Source: Mycobacterium fragae (GTDB lineage Bacteria; Actinomycetota; Actinomycetes; Mycobacteriales; Mycobacteriaceae). Taken from it: 64,000 nucleotides of DNA. Position 1 is the stretch's first letter; every line of letters starts with the position of its first letter. Under the pieces are notes generated by a model. It was not told the origin of the DNA, searched no databases, and saw only the letters and a program-made list of their open reading frames with translations. The stretch lies in contig NZ_LQOW01000020.1 of assembly GCF_002102185.1 (NCBI RefSeq), positions 1 to 64,000 of the forward strand, in the 5' to 3' direction. This document shows, piece after piece, positions 20,604 to 27,688 of the stretch. A program made the position numbers and the translations under genes.

Positions 20604-21053
20604 TCACAGTAGGTGCGGATCGGCGATCGGCGCTTCTTGATTCCTGATCGGTCTGGTCACCTGCTTGGCCACGCACGGCGGCAATCCCGCCTGCACGCAA
20701 GCGGTTTGGTCCCGATAGGTGCTGGGCGGCATACCGACCAGCTCGGTGAAGCGAGTGCTGAAGGTGCCGAGCGATGAGCAGCCCACAGCGAAACAGACCT
20801 CGGTGACGCTGAGGTCGCCGCGACGCAGCAGCGCCATCGCCCGCTCGATGCGCCGCGTCATCAGATAGGAATACGGCGACTCGCCGTAGGCGGCTTTGAA
20901 CTGGCGGCTGAGATGCCCGGCCGACATATTCACCCCGTGGGCGAGCGCCTCGACGTCCAGCGGCTGCGCGTATTCGCGGTCGATCCGGTCGCGCACGCGG
21001 CGCAGTCGCGCGAGGTCGCTCAGCTGCTGTGCTGCGACGGATCTGTTGGCCAC
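20604..21053 (-). CDS. AraC-family transcriptional regulator
   Basis: A 149-residue short regulator that is almost only a DNA-binding domain. Two helix-turn-helix motifs are visible: VEALAHGVNMSAGHLSRQFK and VTEVCFAVGCSSLGTFSTRF, followed by the typical LVGMPPSTYRD. No effector domain is present. GTG 21053 was chosen because its N-terminus (ANRSVAAQQLSDLARLRRVRDRID) fits mycobacterial relatives; the frame is open up to the tRNA at 21170. A Cys-rich tail follows the second HTH. It pairs with the glyoxalase-like gene. Confidence 0.85.
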   Translation of the reverse strand: MANRSVAAQQLSDLARLRRVRDRIDREYAQPLDVEALAHGVNMSAGHLSRQFKAAYGESPYSYLMTRRIERAMALLRRGDLSVTEVCFAVGCSSLGTFSTRFTELVGMPPSTYRDQTACVQAGLPPCVAKQVTRPIRNQEAPIADPHLL

Positions 21054-21106
21054 CTGCGCGATCGTGCCATGTCGCCCCGGAGTTGCCCAGTGCCGCGGGC
21101 GTTCCG

Positions 21107-21137
21107 TTGGGGTGACCCTCGTCGTCTGCTGTAGGCT
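21107..21137 (+). promoter_or_regulatory. Candidate promoter of tRNA-Pro
   Basis: TTGGGG at 21107-21112 and TAGGCT at 21132-21137 are separated by 19 bases, a slightly long sigma-A-like promoter, and lie 34 bases before the tRNA. Confidence 0.35.
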
Positions 21138-21170
21138 TTCGACCTGCCGCCGGTGATACCGGCCGAGCAC

Positions 21171-21247
21171 CGGGCTGTGGCGCAGTTTGGTAGCGCACTT
21201 GACTGGGGGTCAAGTGGTCGCAGGTTCAAATCCTGTCAGCCCGACCA
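21171..21247 (+). tRNA. proU: tRNA-Pro (anticodon GGG), CCA encoded
   Basis: A complete cloverleaf. The acceptor stem CGGGCTG (21171-21177) pairs with CAGCCCG (21237-21243). The anticodon stem CTTGA/TCAAG encloses loop CTGGGGG with anticodon GGG. The T arm GCAGG-TTCAAAT-CCTGT is intact, the discriminator is A21244, and CCA (21245-21247) is encoded. The 3' half is the likely attachment site of the decayed integrase fragment immediately downstream. Confidence 0.97.
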
Positions 21248-21324
21248 GACTTTCCGCAGGTAGGCGACTAGCAACCCGCTGGAGCTTTCCCTCGACAGCA
21301 GTTTCATAGCTCACTCGGCGCCGC

Positions 21325-21540
21325 TCAAGCGTTCGACGGCACGCGGGCCGCATCGTCGGACGTGTACCCGTAGATGTCGCAGGTGATGCTTGATTGAGCT
21401 GTGCCGAGCAGATCCGCGACGGCCTTAATGTGCACACCGGGCCCCAACCAGCGCACTGCAGCACAGTTACACACTCGAACATCCGTGCCATGGCGCTCAT
21501 CGAGCAATTCGTTCGATCTGGCAACTCGACGGCTGACCAC
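21325..21540 (-). pseudogene. Remnant of a phage-type tyrosine integrase
   Basis: The frame encodes a fragment with GVHIKAVADLLG and SSITCDIYGYTSDDAAR, matching the C-terminal box II of mycobacterial phage/genomic-island integrases (normally RHSAAVAWL, GVHIKAVADLLGHSS and DIYGHTSDDAARA). The catalytic Tyr is still in place, but the RHS motif has become CNC and the GHSS histidine is lost. The rest of the integrase is missing. It lies 78 bases from tRNA-Pro, the usual position for an integrase beside its attachment site. It cannot be active. Confidence 0.65.
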
Positions 21541-21641
21541 GGTGCTCTCGGAGATGGAACGTGCGCGTCGCTGCCCGCAAGCACAATTCGGGATTGAACC
21601 ATCAGGTCAAGTCGCCGTCCTATCGAAGACGTTTACGCCAC

Positions 21642-21803
21642 TCATTCGTTTACCTCTTCGTCTATATCATCGTGTCGAAAGGAATCTCCCCAGCCCCGGG
21701 GGCGCCGTTTCTTATGAATTGATGCTATTGCCGCTATTACCGCAAATACCAACAGCGTTGTTGCCGGAAGAACCCCCGCGGCATAGTGAAAGGTGTCGTT
21801 CAA
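21642..21803 (-). CDS. Small single-span membrane protein, 53 residues
   Basis: Not a recognised family. The TTG start is preceded by AGGAGG with 5 bases of spacing, one of the best ribosome binding sites in the window. The protein has one membrane helix (about 8-29, AAGVLPATTLLVFAVIAAIA), a basic cluster HKKRRPRG at 30-37 on the presumed cytoplasmic side, and an acidic tail ending DDIDEEVNE. The start overlaps the stop of an upstream reading frame (TTGA), suggesting coupling. It lies inside the integrase-scar region and could be a phage- or island-derived small membrane protein, a toxin-like peptide or an accessory subunit. Confidence 0.5.
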   Translation of the reverse strand: MNDTFHYAAGVLPATTLLVFAVIAAIASIHKKRRPRGWGDSFRHDDIDEEVNE

Positions 21804-22250
21804 TCTTTCCTCCTGACTCTTTGAGACTCTCTGAGCGCGGTCATCTTGGTCACGGGCATAGAGGGTGAGTGCCCAAGCGATGCAGCCGGTGGTTCGGGTG
21901 ACTCCTCTTGCCCGGTTCTACATGTTGCGGAGGCCGCGACTGGTGTTTTCACGCAAAATAGCGCAACTCGCAGCGCGATTCGTGAGCTTACCTGCTTGCT
22001 GTCATTCCAACAGAGCACTTGGAATTCCGGAAAGTACTGCTCAACGACGTTGATAGCCCGGTCGCGAAGCTAGGTGATCCAAGGGAGCGGTCAAGTCCGC
22101 AAGTGGAACCCCAATACAGTCGACCCCGGTGATCGCTTCTGCTGCATCACCATCCATGTCGCCGGTGACCAGATCGAGTCGCTCATCTCGCCGCAAGATT
22201 CGAGTCAGGCGCCTAGAGTCAGTCCAATCAGTTATTGGGAGGGAGTGCAC
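21804..22250. other. Stretch without a convincing gene
   Basis: About 450 bases with weaker codon bias than the surroundings. On the minus strand a 72-codon frame (22018 to 21800) ends at the start of the small membrane protein and carries its ribosome binding site; its protein looks non-specific, so it may be only a leader. On the plus strand TAGAGT at 22214-22219 is a plausible -10 element for the hemophore-like gene. No repeat ends, transposase or further tRNA was seen. Confidence 0.5.
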
Positions 22251-22589
22251 ATGATCAAACTGGTTTTGACCAGACTGGGTGTAGCGGTTGGCTGTCTGGG
22301 ATTGTCGTTCACCGCGCTGGCCGGGGTCGCGTCGGCAGAACCTGACCTGGGTCCGATCGTCAACACGACCTGCACTGAAGGGCAGGTGAAGGCGGCGCTG
22401 AGCGCTGCGGATCCAGCAGGAGCACAGCGAATCAATTCGGACCCGCAGCAGACGGCCTTTTTGCGTACGTTCCTCGCCGCACCGCCCGATCAACGCTTGC
22501 AGCTGGCCCAGCAAATTATGACCGCACCAGGCAATGCACAGTATGTGCCAACGCTTCAAAAAGTCTTCAACACCTGCAATAATTTCTGA
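22251..22589 (+). CDS. Secreted hemophore-related protein (Rv0203/Rv1174c type)
   Basis: A 112-residue exported protein. The signal peptide is residues 1-29 (LGVAVGCLGLSFTALAGVASA, cleavage before EPDLG), followed by a small helical domain with two Cys (in NTTCTEGQ and in FNTCNNF) in the positions conserved in the mycobacterial hemophore-related family. The segment RTFLAAPPDQRLQLAQQIM is also typical. Rv0203 carries heme outside the cell; heme binding here is inferred from family only. The ATG follows GGGAGGGAG, a strong ribosome binding site. Confidence 0.82.
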   Translation: MIKLVLTRLGVAVGCLGLSFTALAGVASAEPDLGPIVNTTCTEGQVKAALSAADPAGAQRINSDPQQTAFLRTFLAAPPDQRLQLAQQIMTAPGNAQYVPTLQKVFNTCNNF

Positions 22590-22615
22590 GCGGTTTTTTG
22601 GGGCGAACTGCTTGC

Positions 22616-23179
22616 TTAAGCCGAAGCGCCCGTGCGTCGGCAGCCAGGGGCGCGCTGTCGCCGGGATATTTCATCTATGATCGCCGATTTGCTCTGTTGT
22701 TGCTGGGTTACGCGGATGTACGGCATGCCAAAACCCGGGTGTAGCGGGCGTCGCCGCTGTACAGAAACCGCCTTTGACTGCGTGCTAACCGTCCTCGTGT
22801 CCGAGATCACGGACACCAAGGCGGTATCGGACAGAATATTGAGCCCCGGCGGCGGTGGGGGCGGCGGTGGCGGCGTTTCGCCCTCAAAAATATTCGACGG
22901 GACATTGCCCTGCCCAGGTCGGACGTACCAGTAGGTGTGGCACACAGTCGAATCCCACACGCCCGGGTTCACCCGAAGGTTGCCGGTCTGCACCGGAGGA
23001 TCTCCCGGGCACCAGTGACACGGCCCTTCCGGGTGGTCGTCCGGGCAACCGGGCCAGGCGTTTAGCGGCGCGGGACCGGGCCGGGCTTGGGCGGCATCTG
23101 GACCCACCACCCCCGCGACGCTCCCCCAGAGCAGCACCGCCGTTGCAAGCCCCACGACTAGTCGTGTTAGTCGCTCCAT
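22616..23179 (-). CDS. Secreted Cys/Trp-rich protein with polyproline stretch
   Basis: A 187-residue protein of unknown function. The signal peptide ends at DAAQA (MERLTRLVVGLATAVLLWGSVAGVVGPDAAQA). The mature N-terminal domain has Cys in PGCPDDHPEGPCHWCPGD and VCHTYWYVRPGQGNV and resembles short mycobacterial secreted proteins. After nine consecutive Pro, the last 75 residues (TQQQQSKSA...) have a different composition and could be a frameshifted or read-through tail. ATG 23179 was chosen so that the signal peptide starts the protein; an in-frame start 7 codons upstream is possible. Confidence 0.6.
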   Translation of the reverse strand: MERLTRLVVGLATAVLLWGSVAGVVGPDAAQARPGPAPLNAWPGCPDDHPEGPCHWCPGDPPVQTGNLRVNPGVWDSTVCHTYWYVRPGQGNVPSNIFEGETPPPPPPPPPGLNILSDTALVSVISDTRTVSTQSKAVSVQRRRPLHPGFGMPYIRVTQQQQSKSAIIDEISRRQRAPGCRRTGASA

Positions 23180-23228
23180 AAACCTGGGATTGTTCTCCAC
23201 GACGACTCGTCGTGGTGGCGTTTACGCC

Positions 23229-23408
23229 TCAGCCAGAGAGCGGGGTGGATGCAACGCCGGCCATCCTGGCCTCAGCCTGCTTAACCGCGGCGAGCATGCG
23301 TTCACTGAGGTCGAGGCACACCCGCTCTCCTAGGCCCCCGTCGAGGGAATATCCGAGCTGACGCACCTGAATGGCAAAATGGCGTAGGTCATCGGCGAGC
23401 TGTTTCAT
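23229..23408 (-). CDS. Small helical protein, 59 residues
   Basis: An unrecognised but plausible gene. The ATG is preceded by AGAAGG with 6 bases of spacing. The protein is two amphipathic helices (MKQLADDLRHFAIQVRQLGY and LDLSERMLAAVKQAEARMAG) joined by a Gly-rich turn with one Cys. It lies 49 bases upstream of the secreted Cys/Trp-rich gene on the same strand and may share its transcript. Codon use is normal for the window. Function unknown. Confidence 0.5.
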   Translation of the reverse strand: MKQLADDLRHFAIQVRQLGYSLDGGLGERVCLDLSERMLAAVKQAEARMAGVASTPLSG

Positions 23409-23662
23409 GGCACCTTCTTAGCCAGGGTTCGATATGAGCCCGCGGACGCTCACGTCCTGCCAGGCTTAGACCCAATCCCGGACACCGGCGTCCCGCCGAA
23501 TCGGGGTACAACGCAGACAATCCTAACCTGCAAAAAGGCTGTTCGCACGACGTCCTGAGCCGATAGCGCTCGCCGAGGCTCGGAGAACGTCGGGCTCCTC
23601 AGCGCTGCAGCGGAGAACCAAACACCCTGCGCAAATTGCCAAACCACACCGGACACAAACAG

Positions 23663-23668
23663 TAAGGT
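23663..23668 (+). promoter_or_regulatory. -10 element deciding the start of the VldE-like gene
   Basis: TAAGGT ends 7 bases before GTG 23676, predicting a leaderless transcript that starts on this codon. An earlier in-frame GTG at 23667 overlaps the element and is therefore unlikely to be used. Confidence 0.5.
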
Positions 23669-23675
23669 GCTGTCC

Positions 23676-24317
23676 GTGGGGAAACGCCTGCTAGCCAACG
23701 GTCGAGGCCGCTGGTTGGTGCTCGTGGCTGCGGTCGCCATCTCGGTCGGTATGGTGCACGCCCAAAGCACAGAGCATCGGTGCTGCGTCAAGCCACCGGC
23801 GCCCACTCCCACAACCCAGAAACCCGTGGCGGCCAAGGCGCCGCGCGTCGCCACTGCCGCGGAGGCGGAATTGCTTGCAGCAAGCGCGCCGACGGCTGCC
23901 CAGCAATTCCAGTTCGCGTTACCCCCCGGCGTCGCACCCGAAGGGGGGCTGCAGGTCCATACCATCCGGGCGGCCCGCGCAATCAGCGTGCTGTTTCCCG
24001 AGATCACTACGATCGGCGGATTTCGCCAGGATGCTTTGCAATGGCATCCCAACGGGTTGGCCATCGACGTGATGATCCCGAACTATCACAGCCCCGAGGG
24101 CATCGAGCTGGGCAACCAGATCGCGGGGATGGCACTGGCAAATGCCAAGCGATGGGGAGTGATCCACGTGATCTGGAGGCAGGCGTTCTATCCAGGCGTC
24201 GGGGCGCCGAGTTGGACGGCCAACCTCGGCTCCGAAACCGCCAACCACTATGACCACGTGCACATCGCCACCGACGGCGGCGGATACCCGACCGGGCACG
24301 AAACCTATTACATCTGA
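23676..24317 (+). CDS. Exported ARB-07466/VldE-like peptidase-fold protein
   Basis: A 213-residue exported protein with a signal sequence at residues 11-30 (WLVLVAAVAISVGMVHAQ), a Pro/Ala linker (38-80) and a C-terminal domain of the ARB-07466/VldE-like family. The latter has HPNGLAIDVMIPNY (H124, D131), VIWRQAFY and ANHYDHVHI (H191, H194, H196). The His/Asp/His layout resembles the zinc site of LAS/VanY-type cell-wall peptidases, so a peptidoglycan-related role is likely but unproven. Start chosen from the leaderless promoter. Confidence 0.8.
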   Translation: MGKRLLANGRGRWLVLVAAVAISVGMVHAQSTEHRCCVKPPAPTPTTQKPVAAKAPRVATAAEAELLAASAPTAAQQFQFALPPGVAPEGGLQVHTIRAARAISVLFPEITTIGGFRQDALQWHPNGLAIDVMIPNYHSPEGIELGNQIAGMALANAKRWGVIHVIWRQAFYPGVGAPSWTANLGSETANHYDHVHIATDGGGYPTGHETYYI

Positions 24318-24414
24318 TGCTGCGCCCGGCGCCGCCGCCGTTCGGGCCTGCCCGTGTTTGAGGTGTGACGTTGCGGTGTACAGGTACCTACTACTCCGAC
24401 CAGGAAGGCCAACG

Positions 24415-24693
24415 ATGAAGCGAATTGCACCTGCGGCGCTCGCGATCGCCGCGCTGATGTTCAGCGGATGCTCCGCCTCACAGATCATCAACACCGGTGG
24501 CGACACAAAGTGCAAGGACTTCATCACGCAAGACGAGAAGAAGCAGAACGAAGAAGTCAGCAAGATGCTCAAAGACAAGAACGGCGCTGAACCCAACAAT
24601 CTGGAAGTCTCGGCAACGCGCATGTCGGCGTTGGCCTACTGCCAAACGGTCGGCAAACCAGACAGCAAGATCTCCGAATCGCCGCACGGCTGA
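24415..24693 (+). CDS. Small lipoprotein of the mycobacterial KCKDF/HdeA-like type
   Basis: A 92-residue lipoprotein. The signal is MKRIAPAALAIAALMFSGC with the lipidated Cys at 19 (lipobox FSGC, slightly atypical). The mature domain has DTKCKDFITQDEKKQNEEV and SALAYCQTVGKPDSKI, with two Cys likely to form a disulfide. Similar small proteins are annotated in mycobacteria as HdeA-like acid-stress lipoproteins; that function is uncertain. The ATG follows CAGGAAGG. Confidence 0.75.
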   Translation: MKRIAPAALAIAALMFSGCSASQIINTGGDTKCKDFITQDEKKQNEEVSKMLKDKNGAEPNNLEVSATRMSALAYCQTVGKPDSKISESPHG

Positions 24694-24718
24694 CCGATCG
24701 CGCGATCCCACAACCGCG

Positions 24719-24724
24719 CATACT
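24719..24724 (+). promoter_or_regulatory. Candidate -10 element of the MOSC gene
   Basis: CATACT ends 7 bases before GTG 24732, giving a possible leaderless start. It is weaker than the other elements because the first base deviates from T. Confidence 0.35.
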
Positions 24725-24731
24725 TAGGCCC

Positions 24732-25571
24732 GTGACAACGCACGGCCGCCATCCCGAGGGCCACGTGCAGATGCAGGTGCACAGCCTGTGCCGCTACCCG
24801 GTGAAGTCCATGCTCGGCGAAACTGTGCCGGAACTGTTCGTCGACGAGTGCGGCGCCGACGGAGACCGGCGGCTGGCGTTGGTCGACGCGGCGACGGGGC
24901 GGGTCGCCAGTGCCAAGCAGCCCCGATTGTGGCGCCGGCTCTTGCAGTTCAAAGCCAGCGGGGACAACGGCCGGGTGCGCATTCAGCTGCCCGACGACAC
25001 GTGCGTGGCCGCCGACGACCCCGATATCGATGAACTGCTCTCCCGGTTGTTGGGGCGGTCCGTCCAACTTGTCGGCCACCGGCCGCAGGGAGCGACTTTG
25101 GAACGGCCCGACCCCGAGAAGGTGCTCGAGCTGGGGGAGGACGCCGAGGTCGAGGCGCGCATCGTCGAGATCGCCGGCGCGACGCCGGGCGACTCGTTCA
25201 CCGACCTCGCTCCGCTGCATGCGATCACCACGGCCACCGTCGAGCGGATCGGCACGGAGGTGCTGCGTTATCGGCCGAACCTGATAATCGCCACACCACC
25301 CGGATACCCGCCCTACGCGGAAAACGACTGGGTGGGCGGCGAACTCGCTGTGGGTGCGACGCGGCTGCGCGTGCTCAAATCCACGTCGCGGTGCGCGGTG
25401 CCCACGCTCGAACACGGCACCCTGCCACGGGCCCCGCATGCGCTTCGCACGCTGATCGCCGAAAACCGCTTGGAGACAGCGGGATCCGGAATGGTGCCGT
25501 GTGCCGGGGTGTACCTCGAGGTGCTGAAGGAAGGCACCATCCGCGTCGGGGACCGGGTCGCTCTGGATTAA
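24732..25571 (+). CDS. MOSC-domain protein
   Basis: A 279-residue protein with an N-terminal beta-barrel domain (VHSLCRYPVKSMLGETV, about 16-32) and a MOSC sulfurase-C-like domain ending in the conserved Cys region STSRCAVPTLEHGTL and GVYLEVLKEGTIRVGDRV. Related proteins bind molybdenum cofactor and reduce N-hydroxylated compounds or transfer sulfur. Specific activity unknown. A molybdopterin enzyme is encoded 8.6 kb downstream, but nothing links them directly. Confidence 0.85.
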   Translation: MTTHGRHPEGHVQMQVHSLCRYPVKSMLGETVPELFVDECGADGDRRLALVDAATGRVASAKQPRLWRRLLQFKASGDNGRVRIQLPDDTCVAADDPDIDELLSRLLGRSVQLVGHRPQGATLERPDPEKVLELGEDAEVEARIVEIAGATPGDSFTDLAPLHAITTATVERIGTEVLRYRPNLIIATPPGYPPYAENDWVGGELAVGATRLRVLKSTSRCAVPTLEHGTLPRAPHALRTLIAENRLETAGSGMVPCAGVYLEVLKEGTIRVGDRVALD

Positions 25572-25584
25572 CCAGGTGCACTGC

Positions 25585-25621
25585 TTGACGGCGCCTCCGA
25601 ATTATTTCTATTTTAGTAATT
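25585..25621 (+). promoter_or_regulatory. Promoter of the amidohydrolase-aldolase pair
   Basis: TTGACG (25585-25590) and TATTTT (25609-25614) with 18 bases between form a good sigma-A promoter in an unusually AT-rich stretch. AATTA (25600-25604) and TAATT (25617-25621) make a short inverted repeat around the -10 element, which could be an operator. The RNA would start near 25621, leaving a leader with GAAGGGGG before ATG 25660. Confidence 0.5.
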
Positions 25622-25659
25622 TAAGGATTTATGTCTGGCCACCTCGTGAAGGGGGTCCC

Positions 25660-26754
25660 ATGACGCTGGTAATTGACGCCGATGGGCATGTGGAGGAGAC
25701 GCTCTCCGAACTGGTCGATGCCATCCCATCGGCGATGCGGGACAGTTCCATGCAGTTCATCGCCGAAGCGGGCGGCTTCGTCACCTACCGCATCGAGGGC
25801 AAGCTCTGGCGCTCGAAGTATCCCTTCCCCGGCGGCATGCAGAACCACGTATCCGCCGGAGGCGTGCGACGCGAGGGAGGCCGCGACCCCAAGCTGCGGC
25901 TTAAAGTCCTCGACGACGAGGGGATCGACGCCGCGGTGCTGTATCCGAGCGTCGGGCTGATGTTCGGCTTGCTCGAACATCCCGACATTGCGGCCGCCCT
26001 CTGCGCGGCCTACAACGACTGGCTGGCCCGCTACTGTGCCGCCGACGCCAAGCGTCTGATCGGGGTGGCGCTGCTGCCGCAACAGGACCCGCGCCTGGCG
26101 GCGGCCGAACTCGAGCGAGCCGTCACGGGCCATGGTTTCGTCGGCGGGGTGATGCGGCCCAACCGGATCGGCGGCCGCACCGTGGAGCATTCCGACTTCG
26201 ACGTGTTGTGGGACAAGGCCCAGCAGCTCGACGTCCCGGTGTCCTTCCACGAGGCCTATCTGTCGGGCATCGACACCGTCGGCCTTGACCGCATGTCCAG
26301 CTATGCCGGCTGCCACATCGTCAGCCATGTATTCGAGCAGATGACCGCGATGGTCAACGTCACCTTGGCCGGGCTCTTCCAACGATTCCCGAGGCTACGG
26401 CTGGGATTTCTGGAAGCCGGTTGCGGGTGGGCTCCGACGTGGGCCGACCGCATCGAGGAGCATTACGAGTTGGCCCCCGGCGACTACCGCGGAGGTGACC
26501 CCAGCGGCAGCGTCAACACCCGCTCATGGCTCACCTTCGAGATCGAGGAGCCGGGCCTGACGTCGACGCTCGAGCAAGGGTGGGCCGACAACGTGATGTT
26601 CGCCTCCGACTACCCGCATCACGACGCCGTCTATCCCGGAGCCGTCAAAAGCGTCAAGGAGCGGGGGCTCGGCGAAGTGCTAGAGCGAAAAGTCTTGGCA
26701 GACAACGCCCTAGCCTTCTACGGCGATCGCCTCCGACAGATCCTCGCCGACTGA
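25660..26754 (+). CDS. Amidohydrolase-2 family metal-dependent hydrolase/decarboxylase (copy 1)
   Basis: A 364-residue TIM-barrel protein of the ACMSD/gamma-resorcylate decarboxylase-like branch. Landmarks are the N-terminal DADGHVEE metal motif, PSVGLMFG, the His in VSFHEAYLSG, LGFLEAGCGWAP and the catalytic Asp in FASDYPHHDAVYPG. This branch decarboxylates or hydrolyses carboxylated rings; the substrate is unknown. ATG 25660 with a strong ribosome binding site was chosen over an upstream frame that lies in promoter DNA. The class II aldolase follows after 10 bases. Confidence 0.87.
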   Translation: MTLVIDADGHVEETLSELVDAIPSAMRDSSMQFIAEAGGFVTYRIEGKLWRSKYPFPGGMQNHVSAGGVRREGGRDPKLRLKVLDDEGIDAAVLYPSVGLMFGLLEHPDIAAALCAAYNDWLARYCAADAKRLIGVALLPQQDPRLAAAELERAVTGHGFVGGVMRPNRIGGRTVEHSDFDVLWDKAQQLDVPVSFHEAYLSGIDTVGLDRMSSYAGCHIVSHVFEQMTAMVNVTLAGLFQRFPRLRLGFLEAGCGWAPTWADRIEEHYELAPGDYRGGDPSGSVNTRSWLTFEIEEPGLTSTLEQGWADNVMFASDYPHHDAVYPGAVKSVKERGLGEVLERKVLADNALAFYGDRLRQILAD

Positions 26755-26764
26755 GGAGCGCAGC

Positions 26765-27538
26765 ATGACAAGCACCGAAACCAACCGCCCGACACCGATG
26801 CGGGCCATGACCGTCACCAAACCCATCGCCCCTGCGCTGCCGGACCTCAGCCCCGCACAGGAACTGGCGCTGCTGTGTCGCTGTCTTTTCGCCGAGGGGT
26901 ACAACGACCACCTCGCCGGCCACATCACAAACAAGCAACCTGACGGAACCTTTCTGGTTAACCCCTTCGGGTTGACCTGGGACGAGGTAACCGCCAGCGA
27001 CATCATGTCGATGGACTCCGACGGCAACGAGATCGGCGGGCGGTGGACGATCACTCCGGCCATCACGCTGCATGTCGAATTACACCGCGCCCGTGACGAT
27101 ATCGGCGTGGCGATCCACAACCATTCGCAGTGGGGAACGGTGTGGGCCGACCTGGGCCGCGCCCCGGACATATACGACCAGACCGGTGCGCTCTACCACG
27201 GTGGGGTAGCTGTGTACGACGAATACTGGGGATCCGTCGACGACGCCGGCAACGCTCGCGCGGTCGCCGCCGCGATCGGGGACAGCAATGTGGGTCTACT
27301 CGCCAACCACGGCGTCGTCGTGCTCGGCGCTGACATCCCGCAGGCCTATCTGCGGGCGATGGCATTCGAGTGGCGCTGCCGCCAGGCCTGGCACATCGCG
27401 GCCGCCGGAGGCGGGGTACCGATGAACCGCGACGCGGCCCGCACCTACGGTGACTTCTTCAACACCCACCCGTTCACCGGGTTGTTCGAGGCGATGGTCC
27501 GTCGCGAGTTGCGCCGGGATCCCGGCGTCTTGAACTGA
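26765..27538 (+). CDS. Class II aldolase/adducin family protein (copy 1)
   Basis: A 257-residue member of the fuculose-phosphate aldolase/adducin fold. The zinc site is HNHSQWG (His pair near residue 119) with a third His in LLANHGVVVLG, and the catalytic Glu is in LHVELHRAR. Such proteins cleave or decarboxylate hydroxy-carboxylic acids. ATG 26765 follows GAGGAG and is 10 bases after the amidohydrolase, so they form an operon. The same pairing recurs at 37170-39287, where the paralogue has the same length and also ends in DVLN-type sequence. Confidence 0.87.
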   Translation: MTSTETNRPTPMRAMTVTKPIAPALPDLSPAQELALLCRCLFAEGYNDHLAGHITNKQPDGTFLVNPFGLTWDEVTASDIMSMDSDGNEIGGRWTITPAITLHVELHRARDDIGVAIHNHSQWGTVWADLGRAPDIYDQTGALYHGGVAVYDEYWGSVDDAGNARAVAAAIGDSNVGLLANHGVVVLGADIPQAYLRAMAFEWRCRQAWHIAAAGGGVPMNRDAARTYGDFFNTHPFTGLFEAMVRRELRRDPGVLN

Positions 27539-27561
27539 TCACACGCTTCTGACCAGCGCAA

Positions 27562-27584
27562 ACGCGGGCTTTATGCGCCCGCGT
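27562..27584 (+). terminator. Hairpin after the aldolase gene
   Basis: ACGCGGGC (27562-27569) pairs with GCCCGCGT (27577-27584) around a 7-base loop, 24 bases after the stop codon. There is no U-tract, as is usual for mycobacterial terminator-like hairpins. Confidence 0.45.
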
Positions 27585-27631
27585 CGCGACGATCCTGCTT
27601 TCCAAGGATTTATCAAGCGCACCCCGAGAGA

Positions 27632-27678
27632 CTTCCCTCGAACGCCCACAGAGGGGCGTAAAAACCACCCAAGGGAAG
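27632..27678 (+). promoter_or_regulatory. Leader structure that can mask the ribosome binding site
   Basis: CTTCCCT (27632-27638) is perfectly complementary to AGGGAAG (27672-27678), the Shine-Dalgarno sequence of the hydrolase at 27689. Between them ACGCCC (27642-27647) pairs with GGGCGT (27654-27659). The nested stems would hide the ribosome binding site. Confidence 0.4.
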
Positions 27679-27688
27679 CGAGAACACG

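Noticed and set aside
21210..21602. 131-codon frame on the minus strand ending inside tRNA-Pro
   Set aside because: Its end is the translated complement of the tRNA, and the rest has no recognisable protein pattern. The integrase remnant lies in another frame.
21401..21868. 155-codon frame on the plus strand downstream of tRNA-Pro
   Set aside because: It runs antisense to both the integrase remnant and the small membrane protein, with no ribosome binding site and no protein-like pattern.
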